From Liolophura sinensis (lineage: Eukaryota > Mollusca > Polyplacophora > Chitonida > Chitonidae), in the NCBI RefSeq assembly GCF_032854445.1, contig NC_088302.1, positions 8,117,338 through 8,181,337 of the forward strand: a stretch of DNA of 64,000 nt. Reading direction: 5' to 3'. Position numbers and translations under genes: made by a program. The notes under the pieces were generated by a model that saw only the letters and a program-made list of their open reading frames with translations, ran no database searches and had not been told where the DNA came from. Positions 45,501-57,000 of this stretch are shown here, in pieces. Each line of letters opens with the position of its first letter. The stretch's first letter is position 1.

Positions 45501-48500
45501 TAGTCTCCAAACAAACAGACTGGTGGTGCACTGACAATGGGCCTTGACAACATTCTGCTTGTGTACAAGTACATGATCTTAGGTTCAGATCCACTAATTT
45601 ACAGGACAGAAAAACATTCCCTCTAAGCAGCCTCCTTACCTTTCTCAGTGGGAGGTAAGTACTTGTCCAGGTAGACTTCTGACATGTCCAGAACATCAAT
45701 CACCTTGGCATTGACCACTTGACCATAGCTGGTCTGGAGAGCCTGACTGACCACATCGTGACCATAATTGGTCACTTTGGCCAGCTGGTTTTTGCTGTAG
45801 TCAGTAGCGGTCTTTACCTGGAAAAAGTAAAAAGCATTTATTTAGTTTTCCAATTTGACAGGTGTTTTATACTATACATGATGCCTGAATATTCTGAATC
45901 CTTGCAGAATGGCAACCATATTTAGCCGGATTATATGTGGCCAATGATCAATTACTAATTGTGAGAGACCGGTGGATTACAGTCAATGATAAAATATCAT
46001 CCATGACTATGCTGCTCATGTTGCCTGATTCTGAGAATTCTACTGATATCAGAAAGATGTGTCGAGGTTCATTCAGAAAGTAGGATGATTTCCTTCTCGA
46101 AAGCATTTTCGGCACAAAGTGTATTACATGTATTCTATGATCTTTATTTGTCTGTGAAATGCCCCTTTTTCGACGAAGTCATTTACCGTACATGAGATGA
46201 ATGCTTGTATGGTGCGTATTAGGCCATGTAATTACATGTTTCTAAGGGTCGTAAGTTGAGATTCTCCTAGGGATGAAGTCCCAGATTACCTTAATGTGGC
46301 ACTCTGGTTAGCATAGAAATTGCCCAGAAATATTACAATGATACGAAAGAAATCCTGCGGAGTAAGCCTAACACTATGTTTCGATAGAATTTTGATGAAT
46401 AACACTATTTAACCCATATAACTGAAGATTCCTTGAAAAATAAAATCTTCGGCTGTGTCCGTAAAATTTTCCTGATGTGACGTGATAATATTCTCTGTAT
46501 GACGTTCAATCAGGCAGATGTGACGTTGAGTAAGGCATTTATGCTGGGATGACATCAAGAAAGGGCAGCATCATTGGTGGATATATGTCAGCGATTGATG
46601 ACGTCATGTGTTCATGGGTGACGTTACACCAGGCAAAGTGGAAGGGACAGAAATATTCTGTTTCCGTATACTTTGACAAAACGTAAAATATTGGTTTTAA
46701 TTCACTGCAATACTTTCACAATTTAGGATAGCAATTTAGACTATCCCAGTCTTTATCAATCCACCTTGCTTTTAAGACACAGATGTTTTGACACCAAAGT
46801 AGCTCTTTAACTCAAGTCTGAGACGAAGAGAGAGAGACATTATCACACAAGGTGTCAGTTACGTAGGACATGATCTTTACCGTTTCTGTGCCTTTGGTGT
46901 AGGCATTCACCCCAAAGTCCTTAACTGCTGTGATTCTGTCCACGGCAGGCTGGATGAGAGCCGTACACTTCTCTTTTCCATCCTTAATCATCTGTAATTA
47001 TCAAACACAAACACAGGTGCATTAGTCTTTCTGTCATGCCACAGGTTTAATGTAGGCCCCGTTCATCTCCAATGAATTACAACTGTTAAAATTATTTCTA
47101 CCAGATCCTAAACGGACTGTCACTCATTCACCTTATGGCAGGAATCCACCCGAATCTAGTCCAAAGCAGTTGTTTTCACTGGCAGATTCTGGAGATTCCA
47201 TACTCATTCATGCAATGATGATTTGAAACTCATGTCTACAGGTTTCTTTTTATAAACTGGAAATTTGATAAGATTTGGTCAATTTGAAGATCATTTTTGT
47301 GACTTTTTTAATGAGAATCCAAACAGATTTCCAAGTTTTGAATTTCGTGTGTCATGATGAGAAACGAGTGAAGCTCTGAAAAGTGGTGGCTGTGATATTG
47401 CCATCACATTATCCGAGCATATATGACCAGTAGTAATTGGCCTATACGTAGAAGCTTAAGGATATTAAATCACAGACACGGTCAGTCGGTCTTACTTCTG
47501 GTGGAAACACAGTGACATTACACTACTCTACATACATGCACAATGCATTGCAATATGTCAGAGTGACATGAAGATACTAGGTCATCATCAGCCGATACTC
47601 CACAGCTGATAGCCTGTGAGTATATCTAGGTCACTACGACCCAGTTACTGCTTCCATATACTTTAACCCTCACGATGAAATCCAAGTCCTGGGTCCACGG
47701 TCATGAAGATCTTAGTCTTAAATTGTGCTCGTAATCCTGAATGTAGAATTTAACTCAAATGCTACTTTTAAATTTTGTCATCAAGTTTAAGTCAACACTT
47801 AGTATTAAAATAAGAATTCCTTAGGTAAATCTCTTTCTGACTTAAGCCTAAGACAGCTTCATGACCTTGGGGCCGAGCATTTTTAATAGTAAAACTTCCT
47901 TTTTGGTTGTCAAACTTTTAAGCGTATAAATTCCACCAGGTGTGGAGCAGGTTTCTTGGGATCAATATATAGCAGCACATACCTGATCTGTTGGTTTGGC
48001 GATCACTGGGTAGTTTTCCTTCAGATGGTTCAGCTGGTTACAGGCAACAGCATTCACATACTTAACTAAAACAGTAAACCATAGAGCTCAGGTGAGACAA
48101 GAGTTTACAGATACCCTCATTCCTCAACCTTTTCAACCACAATCAATATTTTGAAACATTCTGAGAGAACTACTGGGTGTAGAGAAATAATTTGTGTAGT
48201 TTTATGATAAAGCTTGCATCTTTAATGACACGAACAAATAATTCATAGTAAATATATGCATAAATTCAACTGTAAAAAGTGCTTTAGTGATTGAAAGGTT
48301 GAAGATATACAGTAATCAGAGATATATGTCCAAGACGAATAAACTGAGAAAACTGAACTTTTAGCATAGCGGCAAGGCACACATATAATTTATAAGTCAA
48401 CTATTTTCGATAAAATCAAATGAATAAAACATTAAGTATTTAATACCATACTAAAGAATTTTTCACAGACAAGTGCAGTCAGTTACAAGTGGTAGAGTAA

Positions 48501-48993
48501 ACCAGAGAGCCCGGGGTGAACGACCAACTGGTAAGTTAGTGACAAACTTTCCCACATGTTACGTACCTACATGTACACCACACTGGTGAAAATCAAGTGG
48601 TCATCAACCAATATTAGCCTCCTTAAACAACCATGCCAATGTCATCGACCGCTAATTGTCCCAACGCCCCACAAACAATGATAGCAGAGGATGAACAAAC
48701 GATGATAAAATTCATAAAATAATGCCACTGCTATAGAGCGGGATTACACTATAAAACTCACTTTGTCCTTCATACTTTTCCGCCAACGGCTGAGCAGTTG
48801 ACACCACCTTGATCACGCTGGACTCGGCAATTCCCAACGTAAAGTTGAACAGGGAGTTATATTCCTTGGTTTTTGTGTACATGTCAGAGACCTGAGTCCA
48901 GGCCGAGTTCACCACTGGTAGACTACTCACACACGTCAAAAACTGCGTTTCCTCAGCTGCCATGTTGTTTCTAGCTTGTTGTTGTCGATACAT
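42515..48993 (-). CDS. PLIN: perilipin (lipid-droplet coat protein, PLIN2/3-like), complete
   Basis: Eight coding exons with consistent phases: 48993-48762, 48065-47983, 46991-46881, 45817-45640, 45225-45062, 44254-44111, 43365-43201 and 42682-42515; 414 residues (human PLIN2 is 437). PAT domain in exons 1-2: VSSLPVVNSAWTQVSDMYTK, then KYVNAVACNQLNHLKENYPV. Exons 3-4 hold the amphipathic stretch (VKDFGVNAYTKGTET; VKTATDYSKNQLAKV). Exon 4 has EVYLDKYLPPTEK (human LLVEQYLPLTEEE), exon 5 SKLQRRMYNRAMRDL, exon 7 VVARHLVRQLKTGLNSLE, and exon 8 NALPLGWMVRHSFSSSLTES, matching the four-helix-bundle end NTPLNWLVGPFYPQLTES. The first Met in the exon is at 48993; the Met at 48963 has the better context and may be used. 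A non-coding exon ends at 50776. Perilipins coat lipid droplets and control lipase access. A donor-like ATG|gtgaga in the last exon could permit alternative ends. Confidence 0.93.
43436..43515 (-). mobile_element. SINE family B remnant in a perilipin intron
   Basis: CTAGAATTTTTCACCTATAT, then AGAAGAAACCGGAGTGGCAGG and ACTGACCTTGGGCAAGTCAC. Confidence 0.45.
43658..43735. repeat. dispersed repeat, partner of 30415-30485
   Basis: GGTGTTTATTCAAGCTTATT then CTGAAGGCATTATTCTGTG and GACTGATAAAATTGTAC. Confidence 0.6.
44738..44800 (-). mobile_element. tRNA-like SINE head
   Basis: Reverse complement CAGCATGGTAATAAAGTATC then CTGCCTCCTAAGTGGGAGATC and GGGTTCAGTACC: A- and B-box spacing as in a tRNA. 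Tail not seen. Confidence 0.4.
46478..46624. promoter_or_regulatory. cluster of six CRE-type TGACGT motifs in a perilipin intron
   Basis: TGACGT at 46478, 46500, 46521 and 46619, TGACATCA at 46550, and a full palindromic TGACGTCA at 46599-46606. The cluster lies in the intron between exons 46991-46881 and 45817-45640. Confidence 0.4.
48440..48570 (-). mobile_element. SINE family B remnant in a perilipin intron
   Basis: ATACCATACTAAAGAATTTT, AGAGTAAACCAGAGAGCCCGG and CTGGTAAGTTAGTGACAAAC. Confidence 0.45.
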
Positions 48994-50222
48994 AGAATTC
49001 TCTCTGGAAATCAGAAGATTGCAAAACATAGAATGTGCGTAATTAAAATAAAAAAATATTACAGTTTTATCCTGAATCTAACGGGTAATATGAATGATTT
49101 AAACCATCAGTTATTTATTTAGCAACTTGGGCCTCTTAATAAAATTTGGAACGGTCTGGAACATTACCCATGAACTTTTAAACTTCGACCTTACTAATCA
49201 TGCGACAAACACAAACAAGCCTATTACCCTAAGCATGTCACTTATAAATCTGCTTCTCACAGACATGCATGCTTGGTCTAAAGTCCACCACTGAACAAAC
49301 ACATACAGGCAGTTATTACCAGGTTACGGGCAGCATATCCATGTATGGCCAGGGATGATACCACACTGGTCATGGCCATGAAATACATTTCTATTCAAGG
49401 CCAGTTATGATTTGGTTTGGATAAACAACACGTGGCATAGGTCATACTTCTTATTGTTCTTAGGGGTGAAGAGCCAAGGTTTAACCCAGGGCCAATGCAT
49501 CACTTCATGTCACCATGTACCTCATCCATGTCAAGGCTATTAGCACATCAACCTTGCTCTCCTAAGTTAAATCTACATAAATTTCTGCCCATTACTGACC
49601 GATTCAGTGGTTAAAATTTTATGATTTTTATATAATCCAATATTAAATGAATTCATTACTCTGTATTTACCTATTTTACAAAGACCAAAGCAATTACAGC
49701 AGCTCTCCAACATTATAAATACATACATGTCACTTCTCTTCATGTAGATAGAAAATATAAACCTGGCTAACATTTTCATAAGTTCTGCAGTATTCCGTAA
49801 ATTCAACATGTAAATGAGTAGTGTTTACAATTAGAAAGTCATGAGAAAATGTTTAGTTATCAGGCTGAATACTTATGATACCATATACATAGACGTCCAC
49901 ACTGGGGGGTTGGAAGGACTGAAATTAAAATGGGGGTGCTAAGCCCTCAACTGAAACGCTTTTTTCTGTACACCAACATCGACTGAACTGTTTGAATAAA
50001 AATGCTTAATAAATAACAAACAGCATGCAGATAATAGCAGATTTATCACAATTTTATTCACCAGATATTACCTAAATTGCTATAGGCTTGTTTATGCTAT
50101 TCCAAATAATATTTTGCTCAGAATATAAAGGTTTGGGCCAAGTGACTTGATTCATTGCAGCTTTACGTGCGGAGGTTTGTCACATCTATGCACGGCAAAG
50201 GGCAGCAGTTTCTCCTGCTCCT

Positions 50223-50345
50223 ACCCACTGAATTCTACCCTTACAATAAGGGTAAGTTTAAAGCGTCACTGCCATCCGCCACAAAGGACAAATAGTTTTT
50301 AGTATGGCGTCACATCCATAATAAATGAATAAAATAAATACATGC
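50223..50345 (+). mobile_element. SINE tail remnant in perilipin 5' intron
   Basis: CACTGCCATCCGCCACAAAGG, TAGTATGGCGTCACATCC and AATAAATGAATAAAATAAAT. Confidence 0.4.
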
Positions 50346-50775
50346 CGTATACAGGCGGTCTCTATGTATTTATCCCATTGTACACCGTCGGCGTGTAAGC
50401 ATACACTTGTTTGCACTCAAGCACCTTTGCAACGGTCTTACGCCAGTTACGGTGGCCTATCGTACTCTGTTCAGATAGCATTACTGACGGAAGTATGCCC
50501 CTACAGCGGGTATTGTACATAAAGCAGATTTACATGGTTTAACACCATTCATGTGAACACATTCCACTTGTATTGAATTTAATTTTAACAGCAAGGCACA
50601 GTCTACATGATTTTCGTTATCTCTCATTCATCAGTCAACTTTCACCTATCATTTTTCCCCATAAAAAATCACCACTTAGCTTAAAGAAAACATCTTGCTT
50701 GTCGCTCACTGTCAGTCTTGAGAACATCTGCCGATAGAACTGAACATCTGAGCATTGGTACACTTAGTGACTTAC

Positions 50776-50890
50776 CTCAGCAGTGTGTCCAAGACAAAGT
50801 GCATAAATCTGTTCTCAACAGAACCTTACGAATATATATAGGCCCAGATGACGAAAGTCAAAGTCCGATCCAAAGTCCAAAGTCCAAGTT
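50776..50890 (-). promoter_or_regulatory. PLIN: perilipin first (non-coding) exon and core promoter
   Basis: On the minus strand: a perfect donor GAG|gtaagt ending the exon at 50776, and a TATA box TATATATA at 50832-50839, so transcription should start near 50806. Three direct CAAAGTCC(A) motifs at 50859-50866, 50871-50879 and 50878-50886 lie 20-50 bp upstream of the TATA; the last two form a DR1. CAAAGTCCA is the element favoured by HNF4; DR1 sites are also used by RXR heterodimers. Confidence 0.6.
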
Positions 50891-52328
50891 GTGTGCATTG
50901 ATGTTCCGGTAAAGGGAGTGACCGTCACGTGAACAGATGATGACATCACGCAAAGGTCAGCGGCAAGAGGTCATTCTCAGCTCAGAGATTGAAGCAACAA
51001 CCTACATGGGAGGTCAATATCTGGGCCAAGGCATAACGTTTTTTTCCCCATGTGAAAATGAAGTAATTATGGGAACATTCTGGTCTGTCTTTAAGGAATT
51101 ATTATACTTGTAGCTAGGCAACTAGGAGAAAGAAAAGTCAGTCTTCGAGGTTAGAGAATGACGATTCATTCATACAAAATGCTATCCCAGTGGTATAGGC
51201 TTACAGGGCAATTTAATACGACTAAGTTAATAGGCTGTAGCAAGGTTCGATGGGCTAGTACAATTAATTCATGTATTTAGAACATATTGATACATACTGA
51301 CTTTTGCCCGGAATGCATCACTTGCATGACTTGTGCGTATCAGTTAAAATCATACACTTTTCCTGATCTCACATCAATCGACCACTTCATTCAACCTGGA
51401 ACTAATATAACAGTTAATTAAAAGCGAAAAAATAATCTGTTGGTCATGAGATGATAGCTGATAACTGGAAGGACGGTTTATAGATGAGTGATGTGACGTC
51501 TGGTTTTCAAGAACTAATCAGTCACTGCATGTGGACGCTTGAACAAGCAAATTTCTTAATAACGTAGAATTAAAAGCAGTATAAAAATGACCTAAGTTGT
51601 GAAATCCGTCACAAATGTAAATTTAAAAAATAATTTCTGTAATTTTATATTCACTCCCACGTTCACTTTGTTGTGGAAGATTATATCAAGGCAATATATA
51701 CAAAGTGGGATAACTAGTACACGTCCCTAATTTTTACTAGAACAATTACATACAGAGAAGTACCGGTAGCGATAGTATGACTGTTTTTTAGTCCTGAGTT
51801 GACACTAGAGTCAACCAGAACTAAAAAACACCGTCATTTTGGGGGGCTAAATCTAGCGATATGTACATTTACTGTTAACGACCTTTATGTTTTTTTTAAA
51901 ATTATTATATTTTAAAATTGTTCAAGAGATAGAAACGTAGATCTTTCTTTAAAATTTATTCCATACCGAATAAGGAATGCATTGAGGGATCGATGTACAT
52001 TTGTGAACTATAGATACTCACAGCACGTGATCTCGTCAGCTGGTCAACACGCCAGTCCCGCCCACCTGTCAATACAAGGGGGGTAATTCAAAGGGAACAA
52101 ATTACACGTGGGAGTTACCTGCCCCTGGCTTTATGAAAAATAATTTATACTGCTCTTCACAGAATAACAGGAAAGAAAAAAGGTGTAGAATGAAAAAAAT
52201 GTCTGATATTAGTTTGTGTTACCAAAACTGTGCTTAACGAGTGTCTTTTTTGGTTGGTATGCTGCTAAAACCCGCACCGTGCTGTGGCATGTCGTTCTTC
52301 AATGTCATTTCTCTCGAGACAAATCAAA
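50891..52328. other. intergenic between perilipin (-) and DMXL (+)
   Basis: No coding sequence. It holds a CACGTG E-box near 50926 and the hairpin at 51778-51836. Confidence 0.45.
51778..51836. other. hairpin-forming inverted repeat
   Basis: TGACTGTTTTTTAGTCCTG and GTTGAC (51778-51803) pair with GTCAAC and CAGAACTAAAAAACA plus CCGTCA (51810-51836), with a 6-nt loop and two or three mismatches. MITE or small structured RNA; undecided. Confidence 0.5.
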
Positions 52329-52358
52329 ATGGCGCCTACCTCTTACAGCGTAACATGA
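52329..52358 (+). other. possible uORF in the DMXL 5' leader
   Basis: ATGGCGCC... encodes MAPTSYSVT then TGA, 46 nt before the DMXL ATG. The ATGGCGCC start resembles a YY1-type promoter motif. Whether it is transcribed is not known. Confidence 0.35.
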
Positions 52359-52404
52359 CCAGAGTGGCGTTATTTTATTGTCCCTTCGGATTCTCAGCGT
52401 CAGA

Positions 52405-52491
52405 ATGAATCGGCATCAAGTCCTCACAGGGGCATGTAACTATGGGGATCAGTGTTTTGCTGTTGGTAGCGTCGAAGGTGTCCATTTTACC
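52405..52491 (+). CDS. DMXL: DMXL1/DMXL2 (rabconnectin-3 alpha) first coding exon, partial gene
   Basis: 29 residues starting MNRHQVLTGACNYGDQCF and continuing AVGSVEGVHFT, then a perfect gtaagt donor in phase 0. Vertebrate DMXL1/2 begin M(N/H)LHQVLTGAVNPGD(H/N)C(F/Y)SVGSVG-VPFT, so both identity and exon end agree. The full protein is a ~3000-residue WD-repeat scaffold of the RAVE-like complex that promotes V-ATPase assembly. The next exon (AYxSGCDIVIL in the family) was not found before the window end, so intron 1 exceeds 11.5 kb. Confidence 0.88.
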
Positions 52492-53249
52492 GTAAGTACC
52501 GTGTTTACAACCGGTTGTAATGTTGTTTAATGTCATCTGTCAAACCAGCAACACTGTTCAATTCCATGCATCAGCAATTTGTGTTCCTTCCCTTCTTGAC
52601 AGCCTCGAGAGACATTTAAATATCCGTCAGTTTTTACAGCGAATTCTAGATTGCCAAATCGAATATTGATTCGGTTTACAAATTGCCTTTGCTTAAGATT
52701 GCTTAACATGCGAAATCATCATGTGCATGGATGGGGTGATTTGAAGAACTCTCTGGATTAGGCCTACTTGTATACATGTACATAAGGCTAAGGACTTTAC
52801 AATTTGATGTAATACTAGCTCATTACAAGATGGTGATCTTCTGTACACTTGGTTTGTGAGTAGGTTTATTTGGTTATATTGCATTAGACATATGGAACCT
52901 TTAAAAAAGTAACTCGATTTGCTGAAAATAACAGGTTAGCTACTAATATTCATTGATTTCTGGGCCTGTATGATAATTCTGCATGTATTGTACATAACTA
53001 GCAGTGAACAAATTAGTCCAAATAGGTCAAAAGCTTCATAGCAAAATTTGGGAATTGTAGTGTATTTGTGCTGCCATGTGGTAGAGTGATGTCAGTTCAT
53101 GTAAGAAGTTACTTTTCACAATAAACGACGCAGGTCACTGGCAGACAGCTAGTCAAAATTTCAGTGACTCCCATTACTGATTCTTCCCATGACGTCTAGG
53201 CTTATACTCAGTGAAAATACTTCAAAGATGGCAAAATGCATCACTCACC

Positions 53250-53488
53250 CTTATTTATTTATTTATTTGATTGGTGTTTTACGCCATACTCAAGAATATT
53301 TCACTTATACGACGGGGGCCAGCATTATGAACCCACAACCATCCGCAGGTTGCTGTAAGACCTTCCCACGTACGGCCGGAGAGGAAGCCAGCATGAGCTG
53401 GACTTGAACTCACAGCAACCGCATTGGTGAGAGGCTCCTGGGTCATTACGCTGCGCTAGCGCTTACCAACTGATCCACAGCGGTCCCC
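53250..53488 (-). mobile_element. SINE family A, nearly full length with internal deletion
   Basis: (TTTA)n tail, body and complete tRNA-like head, but CATTATG joins directly to AACCCACAACCATCCGCAGG, skipping the GGTGGGAGG...CCCGG block (about 35 bp). Lies in DMXL intron 1. Confidence 0.92.
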
Positions 53489-54508
53489 AGCTTTTAAAAA
53501 TAGTGTTTTTAAGACCATTTTAAACTATAGTGACATAGTTGTCTCTTGAGTGTTGCTACTACGATTTTACATTTTAATTACAGCTGAACATCAAATGTTC
53601 TCTATTTTAGTATGCAGCAGTATGACAGTATTAGTGCAATTTATTACATACATAGATACAAGTATAGAGTCACAAGAGCAGATTCAGAGTAGATAGTACG
53701 TGTGGTAGTAAATTAGTACATGCGGGTTCATTGTGTATGGCAGTCAGTTATGTTGTTATCGGACAAGTTTGCATTACTGTGTATAAATACAGGTGTATCA
53801 TGTTTATTGTTAAAACATGATGTATCATGTTTATTGTTAGGTGTTGACTTGGCAAAGTTAATTTTGTGGAGCATATGTCAACAGAGGTTTGCCGTTCACT
53901 GAGGACATGCATGTAACACTCGCAAGTTGACATTGAATCTATAACAGCCTTATTGTTACTGTTCACTAATTGGGAACAAGTTTCAACTTTCACACTATTT
54001 ACATGTAGCTAATGAGTGTTGTGTTTTCAGTGGAAAACATGAATAATCACATTTCACATTGGCCTTTGGGTACATTATGTTAATTACCTAAATGAGCTGT
54101 GTTTGTTTTTTTTTCATAATTATAGGGACATATTACTGAAATCAGACCTCAGTATTAAACCTCAGTCTAGCAGTGATTTGCTGGACAGTGATTAGTAGGC
54201 ACTACAGTCTACTCCATGGCTATGCATCCAGATCATTATCACAGGACAAATGATAGTTAAGTCTTAGGTGGCTATCCAGTGACACTTTACTATATACATG
54301 CAGCTAATTAAGAAGAATTTTTTAATAAGGAAATTTCTCAAGGACAGTGTTAAGTATCAAAAAAAAAGATAATAGAATAAAATAAAATAAATAATTAGAA
54401 TAGAAAAAAAAAATATGACACCCATCTGGAGATTGGAGGCTGACTCTTTTTTAGGCTCTGGCAGTTAAAGTGCTGGCTCTAGAAATGTCTCAGGCCAGGA
54501 TATGTATA

Positions 54509-55832
54509 TGAGGTCATGTATGAGGTCAAATTGTGTGTTCAGATCCTGTTGTCTCTGATTTGGCTGTGGCTTTATAGTGAGGGAGTTTGTCAGGTACATG
54601 TACATGTATGAGGTCAAATTGTGTGTTCAGATCCTGTTGTCTCTGATTTGTCTGTGGCTTTATAGTGAGGGAGTTTGTCAGGTACATGTACATATATGAG
54701 GTCAAATTGTGTGTTCAGATCCTGTTGTCTCTGATTTGTCTGTGGCTTTATAGTGAGGGAGTTTGTCAGGTACATGTACATATATGAGGTCAAATTGTGT
54801 GTTCAGATCATGTTGTCTCTGATTTGGCTGTGGCTTTATAGTGAGGGAGTTTGTCAGGTACATGTACATATATGAGGTCAGATTGTGTGTTCAGATCATG
54901 TTGTCTCTGATTTGGCTGTGGCTTTATAGTGAGGGAGTTTGTCAGGTACATGTACATATATGAGGTCAAATTGTGTGTTCAGATCATGTTGTCTCTGATT
55001 TGTCTGGCTTTATAGTGAGGGAGTTTGTCAGGTACATGTACATATATGAGGTCAAATTGTGTGTTCAGATCATGTTGTCTCTGATTTGTCTGTGGCTTTA
55101 TAGTGAGGGAGTTTGTCAGGTACATGTACATGTATGAGGTCAAATTGTGTGTTCAGATCATGTTGTCTCTGATTTGTCTGTGGCTTTATAGTGAGGGAGT
55201 TTGTCAGGTACATGTACATATATGAGGTCAGATTGCATGTTCAGATCATGTTGTCTCTGATTTGGCTGTGGCTTTATAGTGAGGGAGTTTGTCAGGTACA
55301 TGTACATGTATGAGGTCAAATTGCGTGTTCAGATCATGTTGTCTCTGATTTGTCTGTGGCTTTATAGTGAGGGAGTTTGTCAGGTACATGTACATATATG
55401 AGGTCAAATTGTGTGTTCAGATCATGTTGTCTCTGATTTGTCTGTGGCTTTATAGTGAGGGAGTTTGTCAGGTACATGTACATGTATGAGGTCAAATTGT
55501 GTGTTCAGATCATGTTGTCTCTGATTTGGCTGTGGCTTTATAGTGAGGGAGTTTGTCAGGTACATGTACATATATGAGGTCAAATTGCATGTTCAGATCA
55601 TGTTGTCTCTGATTTGGCTGTGGCTTTATAGTGAGGGAGTTTGTCAGGTACATGTACATGTTTGAGGTCAAATTGTGTGTTCAGATCATGTTGTCTGTGG
55701 TTTGGCTGTGACTTTATAGTGAGGGAGTTTGTCAGGTACATGTACATGTTTGAGGTCAAATTGTGTGTTCAGATCATGTTGTCTCTGATTTGGCTGTGGC
55801 TTTATAGTGAGGGAGTTTGTCAGGTACATGTA
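54509..55832. repeat. 88-bp minisatellite, about 15 copies, in DMXL intron 1
   Basis: Unit: GAGGTCAAATTGTGTGTTCA, GATCATGTTGTCTCTGATTT, GGCTGTGGCTTTATAGTGAG and GGAGTTTGTCAGGTACATG. The GTTCAGATCCTG and GTTTGTCAGGTAC parts resemble a SINE B-box and body, and the flank 54465-54500 looks like its A-box region. Confidence 0.95.
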
Positions 55833-55949
55833 TCTGGCACAGATTAGTGCTTTTTTTCTTCTACCAGCCCATAAACATTATTTCTGTTCTTGAGTTTGTT
55901 TTTTTAACATCAGTTGAATAATTAAATAAATAGATATGAAGATGTAAAT

Positions 55950-56029
55950 TACACCTCTGTCAACCAAGGGCACAAGATTTGTGAGTTGAGTCCTGGCCTC
56001 GGACGGGGAATTTGTAGATAGCCCACCTA
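55950..56029 (+). mobile_element. SINE head remnant before the 21-bp array
   Basis: TGTGAGTTGAGTCCTGGCCTC (B-box-like) and CGGACGGGGAATTTGTAGATA. The matching 3' body resumes after the array. Confidence 0.4.
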
Positions 56030-56440
56030 GTTGGTCATGGCACCCACCTCGTTGATCATGGCGCCCACCTCGTTGATCATGGCGCCCACCTCTTTGGTCA
56101 TGCCGCCCATCTCGTTAGTCATGGCGCCCACCTCGTTGGTCATGGCGCCCACCTCGTTGGTCATGGCGCCCACCTCGTTGGTCATGGCGCCCACCTCGTT
56201 GATCATGGCGCCCACCTCGTTAGTCATGCCGCCCACCTCGTCAGTCATGCCGCCCACCTCGTTGGTCATGGCGCCCACCTTGTTGATCATGCCACCCACC
56301 TCGTTGGTCATGCCGCCCACCTCGTTGGTCATGGCGCCCACCTTGTTGGTCATGGCGCCCACCTTGTTGGTCATGGCGCCCACCTCGTTGGTCATGGCGT
56401 CCACCTCGTTGATCATGGCGCCCATCTCGTGGGTCATGGG
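56030..56440. repeat. 21-bp minisatellite, ~19.5 copies
   Basis: Unit TTGGTCATGGCGCCCACCTCG with few variants; GC-rich against an AT-rich background. Since 21 is a multiple of three, frames stay open on both strands (MAPTSLV on plus, MTNEVGA on minus). No splice or start context supports translation. Confidence 0.96.
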
Positions 56441-56489
56441 GCCATTAGTGCAGCCCTGTGGAATTCCACTTGTCTTGTGTCATTTGGTA

Positions 56490-56600
56490 TGCAAGATTTG
56501 TGGGAAAATTTGTGAGTAATTTGTCAAAACTTGGTGGTTTATCCAGGCACTTTGGTTTTCTTTACCCATAAAACTGACTGCCTTTCATTCTGTACATGCA
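56490..56600 (+). mobile_element. SINE family B body
   Basis: AATTTGTCAAAACTTGGTGG, CAGGCACTTTGGTTTTCTTT and ACCCATAAAACTGACTGCC; same block as 14740-14930. Confidence 0.55.
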
Positions 56601-56883
56601 TAAGTCCAAAATGTTTTATTATTTCATCATGATATTAAACAATCAAATAATGGAAAAATTCAGCCATGTGCACTTTCTATTGACAGAAATGTTCCTTGTC
56701 AGAACCATGTATACTAATGTGTATAAGGGTCTGTTGAGGAAGAGTGTCAGACATCTTCAGAAAGCATCAGCACACCTCCATGAACGGCAGACATTTTTAA
56801 GGTTTATTAAAACACCGTCAGGGAAAAGGTGAAACCGAAATATGTAAACTACTATGGAGTGCTTGTTGTTTTTTAGAGCAGTT

Positions 56884-57000
56884 TAACCTGAGGCCTCTGC
56901 CCAGTTTCATCTCACAGTAATGCTGGCTGTTGTCGTATAAGTGAAATGTTCTTGAGTACTGTGTAAAACATCAGTGAAATAAATAACAAATATATAAATC
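56884..57000 (+). mobile_element. SINE tail copy, 5'-truncated, with target-site duplication
   Basis: CCTCTGCCCAGTTTCATCTC to GTGAAATAAATAAC; flanked by TTAGAGCAGTT at 56873-56883 and 57001-57011. Confidence 0.85.

Noticed and set aside
56027-56519. Overlapping 136- and 162-codon open frames with MTNEVGA / MAPTSLV repeats
   Set aside because: Product of a 21-bp minisatellite; both strands open, no promoter, splice or domain support, inside DMXL intron 1.
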